DNA of 64,000 nt from DASSSY01 sp035708205 (GCA_035708205.1 DASSSY010000006.1:372001-436000); one strand, 5' to 3'; shown: positions 9,356 to 18,824, numbered from the stretch's first letter. Translations and numbers: made by a program. Notes: a model not told the origin generated them from the letters alone.

Positions 9356-10639
9356 TTGAACAGAAATTTCATTCCTGAGCTGAGACAACGTCATTTACTT
9401 CAGGATATTATTCCCGGCACGGAAGAACAGTTAGCAAAAGAAATGACCACCTGTTATGTGGGTTTTGATCCTACCTCAGACAGCCTGCATATTGGTAGCT
9501 TGCTACCGATCATTATTTTAATGCATATTCAAAAAGCCGGGCACCGGCCAATGGCGCTCATTGGCGGCGCAACCGGAATGATCGGGGATCCAACCGGGAA
9601 ATCGGCCGAGCGAAATTTGCTTGACCGGGAAACGCTGGATAAAAACATTACCGGCATTCAGAAGCAATTATCCCGTTTCCTGGATTTTGATGAAACCTTG
9701 CCGAATGCGGCAAGGTTAGTCAACAATTATGACTGGCTGAAAGATTTCAGCTTTTTGGATTTTATCCGGGATGTTGGTAAGCATCTTACCGTTAATTATA
9801 TGCTGGCCAAAGATTCGGTTCAAAAACGGCTCGAATTTGGCTTATCTTTTACCGAGTTCACCTATCAGCTAATCCAGGGCTATGATTTTTATTATTTAAA
9901 TGCTCATGAAGGGGTAAAAATGCAGGCCGGCGGTGCTGACCAATGGGGGAATATTGTTACCGGGACTGAATTTATCCGCAGGAAAGGCGGGAATGAGGCT
10001 TTTGCCTTTACTTGTCCTTTGCTGAAAAAAGCGGACGGCGGTAAATTCGGAAAAACGGAATCGGGAAATATCTGGCTGGACCGGGAAAAGACCTCGCCTT
10101 ATGCCTTTTACCAGTATTGGCTGAATGTCAGTGATGAAGATGCCAAAAACCTCATTAAGGTTTTTACTTTCCTGCCGCTCGAGGAAATTAAAGCATTGAC
10201 CCGGGAGCATGAGGCAGCGCCGCATTTACGGTTACTGCAAAAAAAGCTTGCCGAAGAAGTAACGGTCCTGGTACATAACGAGGAGGATCTGAGGTTTGCC
10301 CAACAAGCCACAGAAATACTATTTGGAAAAGCCACTGCCGACAATCTGGTCCGGCTTTCAGAAAAGCAGCTCCTGGAAGTGATGGATGGCGTGCCGCGTA
10401 TAGAGGCCGCACGGGCGGATGTGCAGGAGGAACCGGATCTGATCGGTTTCCTGGCAGATAAAGGTGTTTTTGCTTCCAAAGGAGAGGCCCGGAAAATGTT
10501 ACAATCCGGCGGCTTTAGTATCAATAAAGAAAAGATTTCCGGCACGGAGCACAAATTAAACGCTTCCATGCTATTGAATGATAAGTATATTCTTTTTCAA
10601 AAAGGGAAAAAGAATTATTATCTTGCCGTATTTGAATGA
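9356..10639 (+). CDS. tyrS: Tyrosyl-tRNA synthetase
   Basis: The enzyme charges tRNA-Tyr in the cytoplasm. The 427 residues cover the full family length: the class I motif appears as HIGS at 45-48, the tyrosine-binding region GGADQWGN follows, the KMSKS-equivalent loop is KFGKTES at about 230-236, and the C-terminal S4-like RNA-binding domain carries KGEARKMLQSGG. The start is a TTG codon. It is chosen because the N-terminus (FIPELRQRHLLQDIIPGTEEQL) matches the family there; the next Met is at residue 30, inside the conserved core, and an in-frame TAG lies at 9344. The next gene begins 7 bases after the stop. Confidence 0.97.
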   Translation: MNRNFIPELRQRHLLQDIIPGTEEQLAKEMTTCYVGFDPTSDSLHIGSLLPIIILMHIQKAGHRPMALIGGATGMIGDPTGKSAERNLLDRETLDKNITGIQKQLSRFLDFDETLPNAARLVNNYDWLKDFSFLDFIRDVGKHLTVNYMLAKDSVQKRLEFGLSFTEFTYQLIQGYDFYYLNAHEGVKMQAGGADQWGNIVTGTEFIRRKGGNEAFAFTCPLLKKADGGKFGKTESGNIWLDREKTSPYAFYQYWLNVSDEDAKNLIKVFTFLPLEEIKALTREHEAAPHLRLLQKKLAEEVTVLVHNEEDLRFAQQATEILFGKATADNLVRLSEKQLLEVMDGVPRIEAARADVQEEPDLIGFLADKGVFASKGEARKMLQSGGFSINKEKISGTEHKLNASMLLNDKYILFQKGKKNYYLAVFE

Positions 10640-10646
10640 CAGGCCT

Positions 10647-12158
10647 ATGAAAATATTCAGCGCAGCACAGATCAGGCATTGCGATGAGCAAACGATAAGT
10701 GAACTGGGTATCCCCTCCCATGAGCTTATGGAAAATGCTGCAAGGGCTTGCCTGCGCTGGATACTTAACCGTTTTTCAAGGCAACAATCCTTCGTTATCG
10801 TTTGCGGCATGGGAAATAACGGCGGTGATGGCCTGGCATTGACCCGCTTGTTGATCCGGGAAGGCTATCCGGCCTCAGCGCTGGTCTTACGCCATGCGGA
10901 GCAATTTTCGCCCGATGCCTCCCTCAACCTGAAACGTCTGCATCATCTAGCGCCGGAATGTATTGCTATTTTAAATGAATCGGATGATTTTATCGGTATT
11001 TCCGATGATGTTGTCATCATTGACGCTGTTTTCGGAACCGGCATTAACCGGCCAATCCAAGGCTGGGTAGGGGATTTTATTAAGATGATGAATAGCCTGA
11101 CCAATCAAAAGGTCGCTATTGACATGCCTTCGGGACTTCCGGCGGATACCTTGCCTGATAACGGATACCCTGTTTTTACGGTTGATGATACCCTAAGCTT
11201 TCAGTTTTTAAAACGCAGCCTGCTGCATCCTGAAGGCGTTGCATTTGCCGGTTTGGTCCGGGTCTTGGACATTGGCCTGAGCGCCCATTTTATCTCGGCT
11301 ACGCCAAGCATTTACCGGCTTGTGGATGAGCCGCTTATCCGGTCACTTTACCGGCCCCGGCCGACAGATGGTCATAAAGGCACGTTCGGGAATGCCGTTC
11401 TTGCCGGCGGAAGTTATGGCATGGTAGGGGCCATTGCCCTGGCTACCAGGGCCGCTTTACGGGTAGGTACCGGCAAAGTGTATGTCCAGGCGCCGGCTTG
11501 CGGCTATCAGGTTTTGCAGGCTTTATGTCCCGAAGCCATGTTTCAAAGAGCGGGTGAAGATTTTATTGAAAAAATTCGGCTTCCGGAAAAAGGAGCTGTT
11601 GGCATTGGCCCGGGCATGGGGCAAGCTGCTTTGACCAAAAGATCCCTGGCTTATGTGCTCCGGCAAAGCCAGCAGCCATTGGTCCTGGATGCGGATGCCT
11701 TAAATATTATCGCATCAAATAAGGAAGAATTAATAGATCATATCCCGGCGGGTTCTGTTTTAACCCCACATCCAGGGGAGTTTCAGCGCTTGTTCGGTCC
11801 TTCGGTAAACAGTATGGAAATGGTGGAGAAAGGCCGGAATATGGCCATGAAGCTCAATGTTGTCATCGTTTTGAAAGGACACCACACCAATATTTTACCG
11901 CCAAACGGCAGTTGTTTTTATAACGCTACCGGTAATTCCGGCCTGTCTAAGGGAGGAAGCGGGGATGTCCTGACGGGGATGATTACCGGTTTAATGGCAC
12001 AAGGCTATAATGCTGAAGAGGCTGCCATTATGGGTGTTTGGCTGCATGGTACGGCCGCTGACTTTGCGGCGCGGGAAAAAAGCATGGAAGCCATGACGGC
12101 TAATGATGTTATCGATTATTTGGGAAGGGCATTTGAAAAAGCGCAGGGCCGGCCTTAG
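10647..12158 (+). CDS. nnr: Bifunctional NAD(P)H-hydrate epimerase / ADP-dependent dehydratase
   Basis: This 503-residue metabolite-repair enzyme converts damaged NAD(P)HX back to NAD(P)H. The N-terminal epimerase half begins MKIFSAAQIRHCDEQTI and contains GMGNNGGDG. The C-terminal dehydratase half, from about residue 230, has the ADP and substrate motifs LTPHPGEF, KGHHT and GNSGLSKGGSGDVLTG. The longest frame starts at 10578 inside tyrS, but the conserved N-terminus begins at ATG 10647, only 7 bases after the tyrS stop, so the two genes are probably cotranscribed. It ends convergently against the next gene and shares 4 bases with it. Confidence 0.95.
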   Translation: MKIFSAAQIRHCDEQTISELGIPSHELMENAARACLRWILNRFSRQQSFVIVCGMGNNGGDGLALTRLLIREGYPASALVLRHAEQFSPDASLNLKRLHHLAPECIAILNESDDFIGISDDVVIIDAVFGTGINRPIQGWVGDFIKMMNSLTNQKVAIDMPSGLPADTLPDNGYPVFTVDDTLSFQFLKRSLLHPEGVAFAGLVRVLDIGLSAHFISATPSIYRLVDEPLIRSLYRPRPTDGHKGTFGNAVLAGGSYGMVGAIALATRAALRVGTGKVYVQAPACGYQVLQALCPEAMFQRAGEDFIEKIRLPEKGAVGIGPGMGQAALTKRSLAYVLRQSQQPLVLDADALNIIASNKEELIDHIPAGSVLTPHPGEFQRLFGPSVNSMEMVEKGRNMAMKLNVVIVLKGHHTNILPPNGSCFYNATGNSGLSKGGSGDVLTGMITGLMAQGYNAEEAAIMGVWLHGTAADFAAREKSMEAMTANDVIDYLGRAFEKAQGRP

Positions 12159-12778
12159 CTTTTTACCCGGCCTCCTGCAAAATAGAACCGTTTCCAGTAG
12201 TGTTCATCCAGATTGCTGATCATGACACCATGGCTGGAGGCCTGAACAAAATAGCCGTCCGACAGGTAAACGCCGACATGGGAAATGACGCGGCTGTGGA
12301 TCTTAAAAAACACCAGGTCGCCTTCCTGGAGGCTGTCCTGGTCGTAGATCGGGATGCTGGCGCTAAATTGTTCGAATGCGGTGCGTAAAAGCGTAATATG
12401 ATATACTGAAGCATATAGCGCTCTGGTAAAGGCGGAGCAATCAATACCCTGCTTGGTCAGCCCGCCGAGCTGGTAAGGCACGCCCATCCATTCTTTTATA
12501 AAATTGGCCAGGCCCGTATCGGATGTCTTGACCAATTGATCAATCGTTATTTTTTCGTCGGAAAGATGGTGCTTTCCTTCCTTCTCCTCTAAATGATAAA
12601 TAGATTTTCCTTTGTAAAGGTTTACGGCATTGCTGCCATTATCGATAACCACATCATTTAAAAATTCGGGAGAGTCTTTATGGGAAGCTACTCGCTTTGA
12701 TTGTTCTTTTTGAAGGGCGCAGGAACCCGAAAGAACAAGGGTTGCTATAAGGACGGGTGCGAGTATTTTATGCTTCAT
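12155..12778 (-). CDS. NlpC/P60-family peptidoglycan endopeptidase lipoprotein
   Basis: The 207-residue protein starts with a lipoprotein signal peptide; the lipobox is SGSC with Cys20. The NlpC/P60 domain occupies about 90-205, with catalytic Cys114 (GIDCSAF), His167 (ISHVGVYL) and third polar residue His183 (SSHGV). Members cut the stem peptide between D-Glu and the diamino acid in the periplasm, during wall turnover. A short charged linker (20-85) links the lipid anchor to the domain. Length and motifs match Spr/YafL-like lipoproteins. Confidence 0.9.
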   Translation of the reverse strand: MKHKILAPVLIATLVLSGSCALQKEQSKRVASHKDSPEFLNDVVIDNGSNAVNLYKGKSIYHLEEKEGKHHLSDEKITIDQLVKTSDTGLANFIKEWMGVPYQLGGLTKQGIDCSAFTRALYASVYHITLLRTAFEQFSASIPIYDQDSLQEGDLVFFKIHSRVISHVGVYLSDGYFVQASSHGVMISNLDEHYWKRFYFAGGRVKS

Positions 12779-12795
12779 GCCGGTGCCTGTTTGCG

Positions 12796-12803
12796 CAAAA
12801 ATA
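12796..12803 (-). promoter_or_regulatory. Possible -7 box for the NlpC/P60 gene
   Basis: The minus strand reads TATTTTTG, fitting TAnnTTTG, 18 bases before the start codon. A transcript from here would have a very short leader. Confidence 0.35.
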
Positions 12804-12846
12804 AAAAAATTGATTTCGCAGCTTTTCTTTTCTTTTGTTAAAGTTT

Positions 12847-12854
12847 TAGTTTTG
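12847..12854 (+). promoter_or_regulatory. Promoter -7 box for the glycosyltransferase pair
   Basis: The bases TAGTTTTG match TAnnTTTG and lie 38 bases before the ATG at 12892, giving a leader of about 30 bases. A TTTG lies at 12834-12837 but is too close to be a normal -33 box. Confidence 0.4.
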
Positions 12855-12891
12855 CATACTTCTCTGTTATTAAAATATTTGGCTTCTGTTC

Positions 12892-14004
12892 ATGAAACGT
12901 CCTGTCCGTATCGCTTTAACCGTGACCAATGATCTGAATTTTGACCAGCGCATGATCCGGATTTGTACGGCCTTACAGGAAGCAGGCTACGAGGTAACGC
13001 TTATCGGGCGGGAACACCCGGGCAGCCGGCCGTTAGAGGAGAAAATATTTGCCCAGAAACGCCTGAAATTGAGCATTCCGAAAGGCAAGCTGATGTACTT
13101 TTTTTTCTGGCTGAAGCTGTTCTTTTATTTGTTGTTCCACAAGGCGGAGGTCATCTGCGCGATTGATCTGGATACCATTCTGCCGGTCTATTTTGCCAGT
13201 GCTCTAAAAGGCGCCAAGCGGGTTTATGATGCCCATGAGCTGTTTACGGAATTAAAGGAAGTGGTCACGCGGCCAAGAGAAAAAAGGTTGTGGGACCGGA
13301 TTGAACGCTTTTCGATACCGCGTTTTCCGAATGGCTATACTATCGGCGATTGCTATGCCGAAGAGTTCAGGCAAAAATATGGCGTCCGGTATGCTGTTGT
13401 GCGCAATGCTACGGTTTTAAAGCCATTCAGGCAAATAGAAACGGGAGAGCAGTATATTTTATATCAGGGATGGGTTAATGAAGGACGTTGCTTTGAAGAG
13501 CTGATCCCGGCTATGAAAAATGTGGACATGCCTTTGGTGGTTTGTGGCGAAGGCAATTTTTTTCAGCAGGCGAAATCATTGGCCATTAAAAACGGTGTTG
13601 ACGGAAAGATATCCTTCAAAGGTTATGTACCGCCGGCGGAGCTGGTGCAGTATACGCAAGGCGCCTATATCGGTATTACTTTATTCCACGGTATTGCCAA
13701 AAGTAATGTGCTTTCCATGGCCAATCGTTTTTTTGATTATATGCATCATGGGGTGCCGCAGCTTTGCATGCGTTTTCCCGAATATGAACGGGTTAATGAA
13801 GAATTTGAGATCGCAACCTTGGTTAATGACCCGCCCCGGCCTGATGAGATCGCAGAAGCCCTGAACCGGCTTATCCGGGACGAGGATTATCATCAGCGAT
13901 TAGCGCAAAATTGCCTGAAAGCCCGGGAAAAATATTGCTGGCAGAATGAAGAAAAGGTCTTATTGGCTTTTTATCAAAACCTATTGAATGGAAATGAAGA
14001 TTAG
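12892..14004 (+). CDS. GT4-like glycosyltransferase (GT-B fold)
   Basis: The 370 residues show a two-domain GT-B layout. The N-terminal acceptor domain begins RIALTVTNDLNFDQRM, with a hydrophobic membrane-associating stretch near 65-85 (MYFFFWLKLFFYLLF) and the motif YDAHELFTE near 115. The C-terminal donor domain has LYQGWVNEGR, LVVCGEGNFF and the sugar-nucleotide region near 270-310. Enzymes of this kind add sugars to lipid-linked surface polysaccharides at the inner membrane. Donor and acceptor are unknown. The gene overlaps the next glycosyltransferase by 17 bases, so the two are translated together and probably act in one glycan pathway. Confidence 0.85.
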   Translation: MKRPVRIALTVTNDLNFDQRMIRICTALQEAGYEVTLIGREHPGSRPLEEKIFAQKRLKLSIPKGKLMYFFFWLKLFFYLLFHKAEVICAIDLDTILPVYFASALKGAKRVYDAHELFTELKEVVTRPREKRLWDRIERFSIPRFPNGYTIGDCYAEEFRQKYGVRYAVVRNATVLKPFRQIETGEQYILYQGWVNEGRCFEELIPAMKNVDMPLVVCGEGNFFQQAKSLAIKNGVDGKISFKGYVPPAELVQYTQGAYIGITLFHGIAKSNVLSMANRFFDYMHHGVPQLCMRFPEYERVNEEFEIATLVNDPPRPDEIAEALNRLIRDEDYHQRLAQNCLKAREKYCWQNEEKVLLAFYQNLLNGNED

Positions 14005-14734
14005 TGTTGTTCTACCGGCCTATAATGCGGAAAAGACTATTGCCAGGGCGATCCGTTCCTGCCAGATGCAATCTGAAAAGGCATTGGAAATTATTGTGGT
14101 TTTAGATGCCTGCACCGACGGCACGGCAAGCCTGGTTAGAAAATGTTTTCCGGAAGTACGTTTGATCGGATTAAAAGAAAACAGAGGGCCTTCGTATGCA
14201 AGAAATGTAGGGATGGGAACCGCAAAAGGTGACTGGGTGGCGTTTTTGGACGCCGATGATGAATGGCATCCCGATAAGTTGAAGATACTTTCCGGTTGCC
14301 TTGCCCGCCAGCCGGAGATCAGGACGATCATCCATTCGTTTACATTGCCGGGCGGAACAATGCGGCCGGATCTTCCGGAAATGCCTTTGCAAAGGCCGGA
14401 TTTCTTTTTACTGCTATTGAAAAATCAAGCTCAGGGTTCCTGTATTTGTTTGAAAAGGTCGGAAGGCTTTTTGTTTAATGAATCGTTTCGCTTTTGTGAA
14501 GACCACGAACTGGTGGTGCGCCTGGCCTGGAACGGAGCGGTTGTTTACTTACCCTGTACCCTGACGAAGTTGGGTCGGGAACAATTGTCTCAGGGTGGCC
14601 TTTCAGGCAACAGGTGGGCGATGCGTAAAGGAGAGCTGAAGATATATGCCCGTCTTTGGCGACTGAATATTTTGTGGTTGCCGTTTATTCCCTTTTTGAT
14701 ACTGTTTAGCCTGCTGAAGCATTTAAGAAGATGA
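13988..14734 (+). CDS. Family 2 glycosyltransferase
   Basis: The 248-residue GT-A enzyme begins ISVVLPAYNAEKTI and carries the metal/nucleotide-sugar motif FLDADDEW near residue 80. The C-terminal end (about 222-242) is a hydrophobic segment followed by arginines, likely a membrane anchor. ATG 13988 overlaps the upstream gene by 17 bases; a second ATG at 13994 is equally possible and changes only two residues. Substrates are unknown. Downstream lies a decayed gene and no further intact glycan gene, so the cluster is short. Confidence 0.87.
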   Translation: MEMKISVVLPAYNAEKTIARAIRSCQMQSEKALEIIVVLDACTDGTASLVRKCFPEVRLIGLKENRGPSYARNVGMGTAKGDWVAFLDADDEWHPDKLKILSGCLARQPEIRTIIHSFTLPGGTMRPDLPEMPLQRPDFFLLLLKNQAQGSCICLKRSEGFLFNESFRFCEDHELVVRLAWNGAVVYLPCTLTKLGREQLSQGGLSGNRWAMRKGELKIYARLWRLNILWLPFIPFLILFSLLKHLRR

Positions 14735-15480
14735 ATATAGGAGAGCTATCCGGTTCTCAATAAGCGCTTAATACATAATCCGGTTGATGGTATTGCTGTT
14801 TTAAATTTCCTGCACGCTTACCGAGAGTGTTAAAAAAAGTGCGAAAGATCTTGTTGTTGGTCCAGGTATCCGGTCCTTAAATAAAACTGATGATCCGGGA
14901 GGCATTACAGATCTTTTGGTTAGCGGCGTCTTTGAGAAGTTTTAAATAATAGGCGCGCCGGGCGGAATCCTTTTTATGAGCAAGTAATAAAAACTGAAAA
15001 TCATAGATGCTGCCCAGTTCCTGTTTGCTGAAAATACGGCCGGTGGACCTGTAAGCTTAAAGACAGGATCCGCATTGTCCTGTAGCGTTCGAAAATATCG
15101 TGTTGAATCCGGTTGCCAGCCCAGGATGTTTTTTTCGTTGTCAAAGAGGGGGAATGGGGATGTTGCCAGGGCAGTCTCTGATATTGGTCACCAATAAAGC
15201 AACGAAATAATTTCTGCGCATATTGCGGTGCTGTGACTTCTTACTACCCGGATTTGCTTATAAAAGTATGGATATTCTTCATTATTCCGGATGAGGGGTA
15301 TAACTGAATTAAGGCAGGATGTTTTAATACTATTCTGGCTCCTGCATTATCCAGCTTTAAAAAAATAGCTGACGGTGCTCATTTGCCCTAAAAAAAAACG
15401 AATTTTGCCGAAAATTTTTCATTTTCCCGGCAATTGTCAGACTGCCCATCTGTTATTAACCTCCTAATCCTCTGATTTTT
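14735..15480. other. 746-base gap containing a decayed gene
   Basis: No intact gene is present here. The middle part holds a broken minus-strand coding sequence (listed separately). The parts at 14735-14876 and 15247-15480 show no coding pattern that I can recognise. A GAATTTTG at 15400-15407 is a one-mismatch -7 box that could serve mgtE. Confidence 0.6.
14877..15240 (-). pseudogene. Remnant of an unrecognised protein gene, frameshifted
   Basis: Read on the minus strand, the bases give protein-like text in two frames. An upstream part reads VTAPQYAQKLFRCFIGDQY and continues to FERYRTMRILSLSL. After a frameshift near 15045 it continues GRIFSKQELGSIYDFQ, then AHKKDSARRAYYLKLLKDAA, and ends at TAA 14877-14879. 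Stop codons at 15241-15246 close the upstream frame. Amphipathic, Lys/Arg-rich text ending in a clean stop argues for a real former gene. I do not recognise the family; because it follows two glycosyltransferases it may be the end of another glycan gene, which is a guess. Confidence 0.55.
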
Positions 15481-16881
15481 ATGGAAAATCTGGAAACTTT
15501 ATTTAAAGATGCCGAACAGCTTCTGGAAAAGAATAATGACCAGGAGCTGGCGCTGTTCCTTCAGGAATTGAATATTTCTGAAGCTAAAGAATTGATAGAT
15601 GAATTTCCGGATTATGGCCCCAGGTTTATTGAGCTGCTACCTATCGGAAGGGCTATCCATGTGTTCCGTATCCTTGATTTCCCGGTTCAGGAAAGAATTA
15701 TTAAAAAACTACCCGGCTATAAGATTTCAGAGATTATCAATGAGCTGCCGCCGGATGACCGTACCGCATTCTTTAGTGATTTGCATGCCGATGTGGTGAA
15801 AAAGCTGATCATCCTTCTGCCTTCGGAGGAGCGTAAGGAAGCTTTGGGGCTTTTAGGCTATAAGGAAGATTCCGTCGGCCGGCTGATGACCCCGGATTAC
15901 ATTGCCGTAAAGAAGGATTGGGACGTTGCCCGGGTGTTTAATCATATTCGTAAGTACGGGATTAACTCCGAGACCATTGATGTGATCTACGTCATTGACG
16001 ACCAGGGGGTGCTGCTGGACGATTTACGGATCAGGAAAGTGTTGCTGTCCGATCCGGAAACAACTGTGGCGGAGCTCACGGATGACCGCCTGATTTCTTT
16101 AAAGGCCGATGACCCGCAGGAAGAAGCCATTGAGGTTTTCCGGATGAACAACAGGGTGGCGTTGCCGGTTACGGATGACAATAATATCCTGCTGGGCATC
16201 GTCACCATCGATGATATTCTATGGGTGGCCAAGGAAGAATATACCGAAGATATGCAAAAGATGGGGGGGATGGATGCTTTGGACGAACCGTATTTGGATA
16301 CACCCTTTTTTAACCTCATCAAAAAACGCGCACCCTGGCTCATTATCCTGTTCCTGAGTGAAATGCTGACGACGACGGCGATGACTTATTTTCAGGTGGA
16401 GTTAGAAAAGGCCACGGTCCTGGCTTTATTTATTCCCCTGGTCATGTCCAGCGGCGGTAATAGCGGCTCCCAGGCTTCGACCCTGATCATTCAGGCTATG
16501 GCCGTTGGAGAAGTGACGATTAAGGATTGGTGGCGGGTCATGCGCCGGGAAATCCTTAGCGGCCTGGCGTTAGGCATTCTTTTGGGGGTTATCGGCTTTT
16601 GCCGGGTGTCCTTATGGGAATTCTTGCATTATATCGGTATCATGGATTTCTCTTACGGGATGCATTGGTTGCTTATTGGCTCTACAATTGGCGTTGCGCT
16701 GGTGGGCATTATCCTTTGGGGCTCTTTGGCCGGTTCCATGCTGCCCATCATTCTTAAAAAGATAGGGGCTGACCCTGCGGCTTCTTCGGCGCCATTTGTG
16801 GCCACGCTTGTCGATGTTACCGGTATCATCATTTATTTCTCCGTAGCCTTTATGTTCCTGCATGGAACATTGTTGAAGTAG
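15481..16881 (+). CDS. mgtE: Magnesium transporter MgtE
   Basis: The 466-residue inner-membrane channel imports magnesium. An N-terminal superhelical MgtE_N domain (about 15-130) is followed by two CBS domains (about 135-260) that sense cytoplasmic magnesium. The membrane part starts near residue 285 (RAPWLIILFL) and includes the family hallmark PLVMSSGGNSGSQAS at about 320-335, whose residues line the pore. The last transmembrane helix ends at the C-terminus. Length and order agree with the family. It stands alone, with its own start 6 bases after a TTTTT tract and no Shine-Dalgarno. Confidence 0.96.
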   Translation: MENLETLFKDAEQLLEKNNDQELALFLQELNISEAKELIDEFPDYGPRFIELLPIGRAIHVFRILDFPVQERIIKKLPGYKISEIINELPPDDRTAFFSDLHADVVKKLIILLPSEERKEALGLLGYKEDSVGRLMTPDYIAVKKDWDVARVFNHIRKYGINSETIDVIYVIDDQGVLLDDLRIRKVLLSDPETTVAELTDDRLISLKADDPQEEAIEVFRMNNRVALPVTDDNNILLGIVTIDDILWVAKEEYTEDMQKMGGMDALDEPYLDTPFFNLIKKRAPWLIILFLSEMLTTTAMTYFQVELEKATVLALFIPLVMSSGGNSGSQASTLIIQAMAVGEVTIKDWWRVMRREILSGLALGILLGVIGFCRVSLWEFLHYIGIMDFSYGMHWLLIGSTIGVALVGIILWGSLAGSMLPIILKKIGADPAASSAPFVATLVDVTGIIIYFSVAFMFLHGTLLK

Positions 16882-17093
16882 CCGGGGCGCTGTTTTTGAA
16901 ATGGTAAATCTGGTGTATGCCAGCCGGTAAATACACCGGAAAGGTTTAACTAAAAATCAGGAAGGTTTAATTAATGAATGGTCATAAGGATTTTGATGAC
17001 TATATTGGCTTAATTATAGAATTAAATAAATTCGAATAGACACTATTCTTTCGCATATAACAGAGCGGGAATAGATTTATTAATGTAGATCTA

Positions 17094-18065
17094 GTGGAAA
17101 ATAATACATTGCTTCAAGATTTAAATAATGTTGAAAGGATAGCAAATGGCTCTAAAGTAAAAAGATTACTGAATAATCCTTTTAGATATTGCTTCGCAAT
17201 CCTTCTGAAAAATGCTGTTTATCCTTTTCTCCAAAAAGAAGTAGCTGTATTTTGTCGTTTATTTTCAGGTAGAAAAATTAAAATCTTACTTCCTGCCTCC
17301 ACGGATATTTATTTAACAGGAGGGAAATCACACCCTTCAGAAATTAAATTGTCAAAATTTTTAATATTAAATTTAAAGCGGGGAGACATTTTTTGGGATA
17401 TTGGCGCTCATTATGGATATTTTTCCATGATCGCTGCCGATTTGGTAGGGAAACATGGACAGGTTTTATCAGTTGAAGCATCTTCGGTGGCCTTTAAGAT
17501 GTTAGCGGAAAACTGCTCCGAATTAAGGAACAATATTGTTTTACATAATGCCGTTTTAAACGAAGCTGGTAAGGTGGCTTTTTACGAATTGCCGAATCTC
17601 TATTCGGAATACAATTCAACTGATATAACCCAATTTGAAAAAGAGACATGGTTTCGGAAGGTCAAACCTCATCAGGTTATCGTGGATGCTGTATCATTGG
17701 ATGAACTTTACCTCAATTATCCTGGCATTAAAAATCCGGCCATTATTAAGATAGACGTAGAAGGTGGAGAACTTGGCGTGATAGAGGGAGGGCAGAGATT
17801 ATTTGAACAAGAATCTCCGGTAATTGTTATGGAATACCTGGAGCCGAATCGAAACAATGAACCTCATAGGAAAGCCTTAAACTTGCTGACGAGAATTGGC
17901 TATTTACCATATGTAATGCAAAAGGATGGTAGTCTATTGCAGACAAATGATATTGAGCATCATTTGTCCGTTAACAATTTGGGATCAGATAATATTGTTT
18001 TCAGAAAAGGGACGGATGGTAATTTACCATGGTCCATATCAGGGAAATTGACTGGAAATAAGTAG
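17094..18065 (+). CDS. FkbM-family methyltransferase
   Basis: The 323-residue protein contains a SAM-binding core: the first loop is FWDIGAHYGYFS at about 100-111, VLSVEASS follows as the acidic end of strand 2, and the FkbM-type motif IIKIDVEGGELGVIEGG is near residue 220. Such enzymes O-methylate sugars or polyketides. The start is GTG at 17094; I see no better ATG before the conserved region. The gene is visibly richer in A/T than mgtE before it or the Crp gene after it, which may mean recent acquisition. A link to surface glycans is inference from the nearby glycosyltransferases. Confidence 0.85.
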   Translation: MENNTLLQDLNNVERIANGSKVKRLLNNPFRYCFAILLKNAVYPFLQKEVAVFCRLFSGRKIKILLPASTDIYLTGGKSHPSEIKLSKFLILNLKRGDIFWDIGAHYGYFSMIAADLVGKHGQVLSVEASSVAFKMLAENCSELRNNIVLHNAVLNEAGKVAFYELPNLYSEYNSTDITQFEKETWFRKVKPHQVIVDAVSLDELYLNYPGIKNPAIIKIDVEGGELGVIEGGQRLFEQESPVIVMEYLEPNRNNEPHRKALNLLTRIGYLPYVMQKDGSLLQTNDIEHHLSVNNLGSDNIVFRKGTDGNLPWSISGKLTGNK

Positions 18066-18151
18066 TTCCATGGAAATTTCCGTAAATTTACGTTCCGATT
18101 TTCCTGGATGCTTATGATAAAATACATCTTTACCATGTCCCGTCCTTACAC

Positions 18152-18766
18152 ATGTTTTGTCTTATGGAAACTTTTCGATTTACTACTTTCCTGACGTCAA
18201 ATTTAGATATCAATAAGGATGAAATTGACCTGCTGCTGAAAAATTGTACCCACAAGACAGTGCCAGCCGGGACGTTCCTGTTACGCCAGGGAGCATATTG
18301 CCGGCATACTTTTTTTGTAGAAAATGGCCTCTTGCGGAAATACGGTGTTGATGCCAAAGGCAAAGAAGCGGTTATTCAGTTCGCGCCCGAAAAATGGTTC
18401 GTTACCGACCGGGACAGCAGTTTTTTCCAACAACCTTCACAATTTTTTATTCAGGCCATGGAAGACAGCACTGTCCTGATGCTTGACGAAACCATTATAG
18501 AGCAGCTAGGCCAACAGATTAAGGGTTTTGTGGCCTTTAATCAGCGGCTGTTGCACAATCATATCCGCCAGCAAACGAAACGGATTTATGAGCTTTTAAG
18601 CGCGAACGCGGAAGAGCGGTACCTGTCCTTTATCGCTACTTATCCCGATTTGCTTTGGCGTGTACCACAGTGGATGATTGCCTCTTATCTGGGCATTACC
18701 CCCGAAAGCCTGAGCCGGATTCGTAAAGATATGGCCCGGAAAAATGCCCCTTCGAAAGGTGTATGA
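18152..18766 (+). CDS. Crp/Fnr-family transcriptional regulator
   Basis: The 204 residues contain a cyclic-nucleotide-binding-like beta-roll (about 15-125, with VPAGTFLLRQG) and a C-terminal winged helix in which the recognition region reads MIASYLGITPESLSRIRK. The beta-roll lacks the conserved arginine/serine cassette of true cAMP binders, as in most Bacteroidota relatives, so the signal is unknown. An alternative start at ATG 18164 removes four residues. The gene sits 70 bases before the pirin gene, in the same direction, and such regulator-pirin pairs are common; it probably controls pirin. Confidence 0.9.
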   Translation: MFCLMETFRFTTFLTSNLDINKDEIDLLLKNCTHKTVPAGTFLLRQGAYCRHTFFVENGLLRKYGVDAKGKEAVIQFAPEKWFVTDRDSSFFQQPSQFFIQAMEDSTVLMLDETIIEQLGQQIKGFVAFNQRLLHNHIRQQTKRIYELLSANAEERYLSFIATYPDLLWRVPQWMIASYLGITPESLSRIRKDMARKNAPSKGV

Positions 18767-18806
18767 TTTCTTATCCTACATCAATGCTCAGGGTCAGGAA
18801 CCGGCG

Positions 18807-18814
18807 TAACTTTG
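18807..18814 (+). promoter_or_regulatory. Promoter -7 box for pirin
   Basis: TAACTTTG matches TAnnTTTG exactly. Transcription would begin near 18821, downstream of the first possible ATG at 18816, which therefore cannot be used from this promoter. Confidence 0.5.
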
Positions 18815-18824
18815 CATGCAAAAA

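Noticed and set aside
10578..10646. Longer start for the NAD(P)HX repair enzyme inside tyrS
   Set aside because: The added residues are unlike the family and the conserved N-terminus begins at 10647, right after the tyrS stop.
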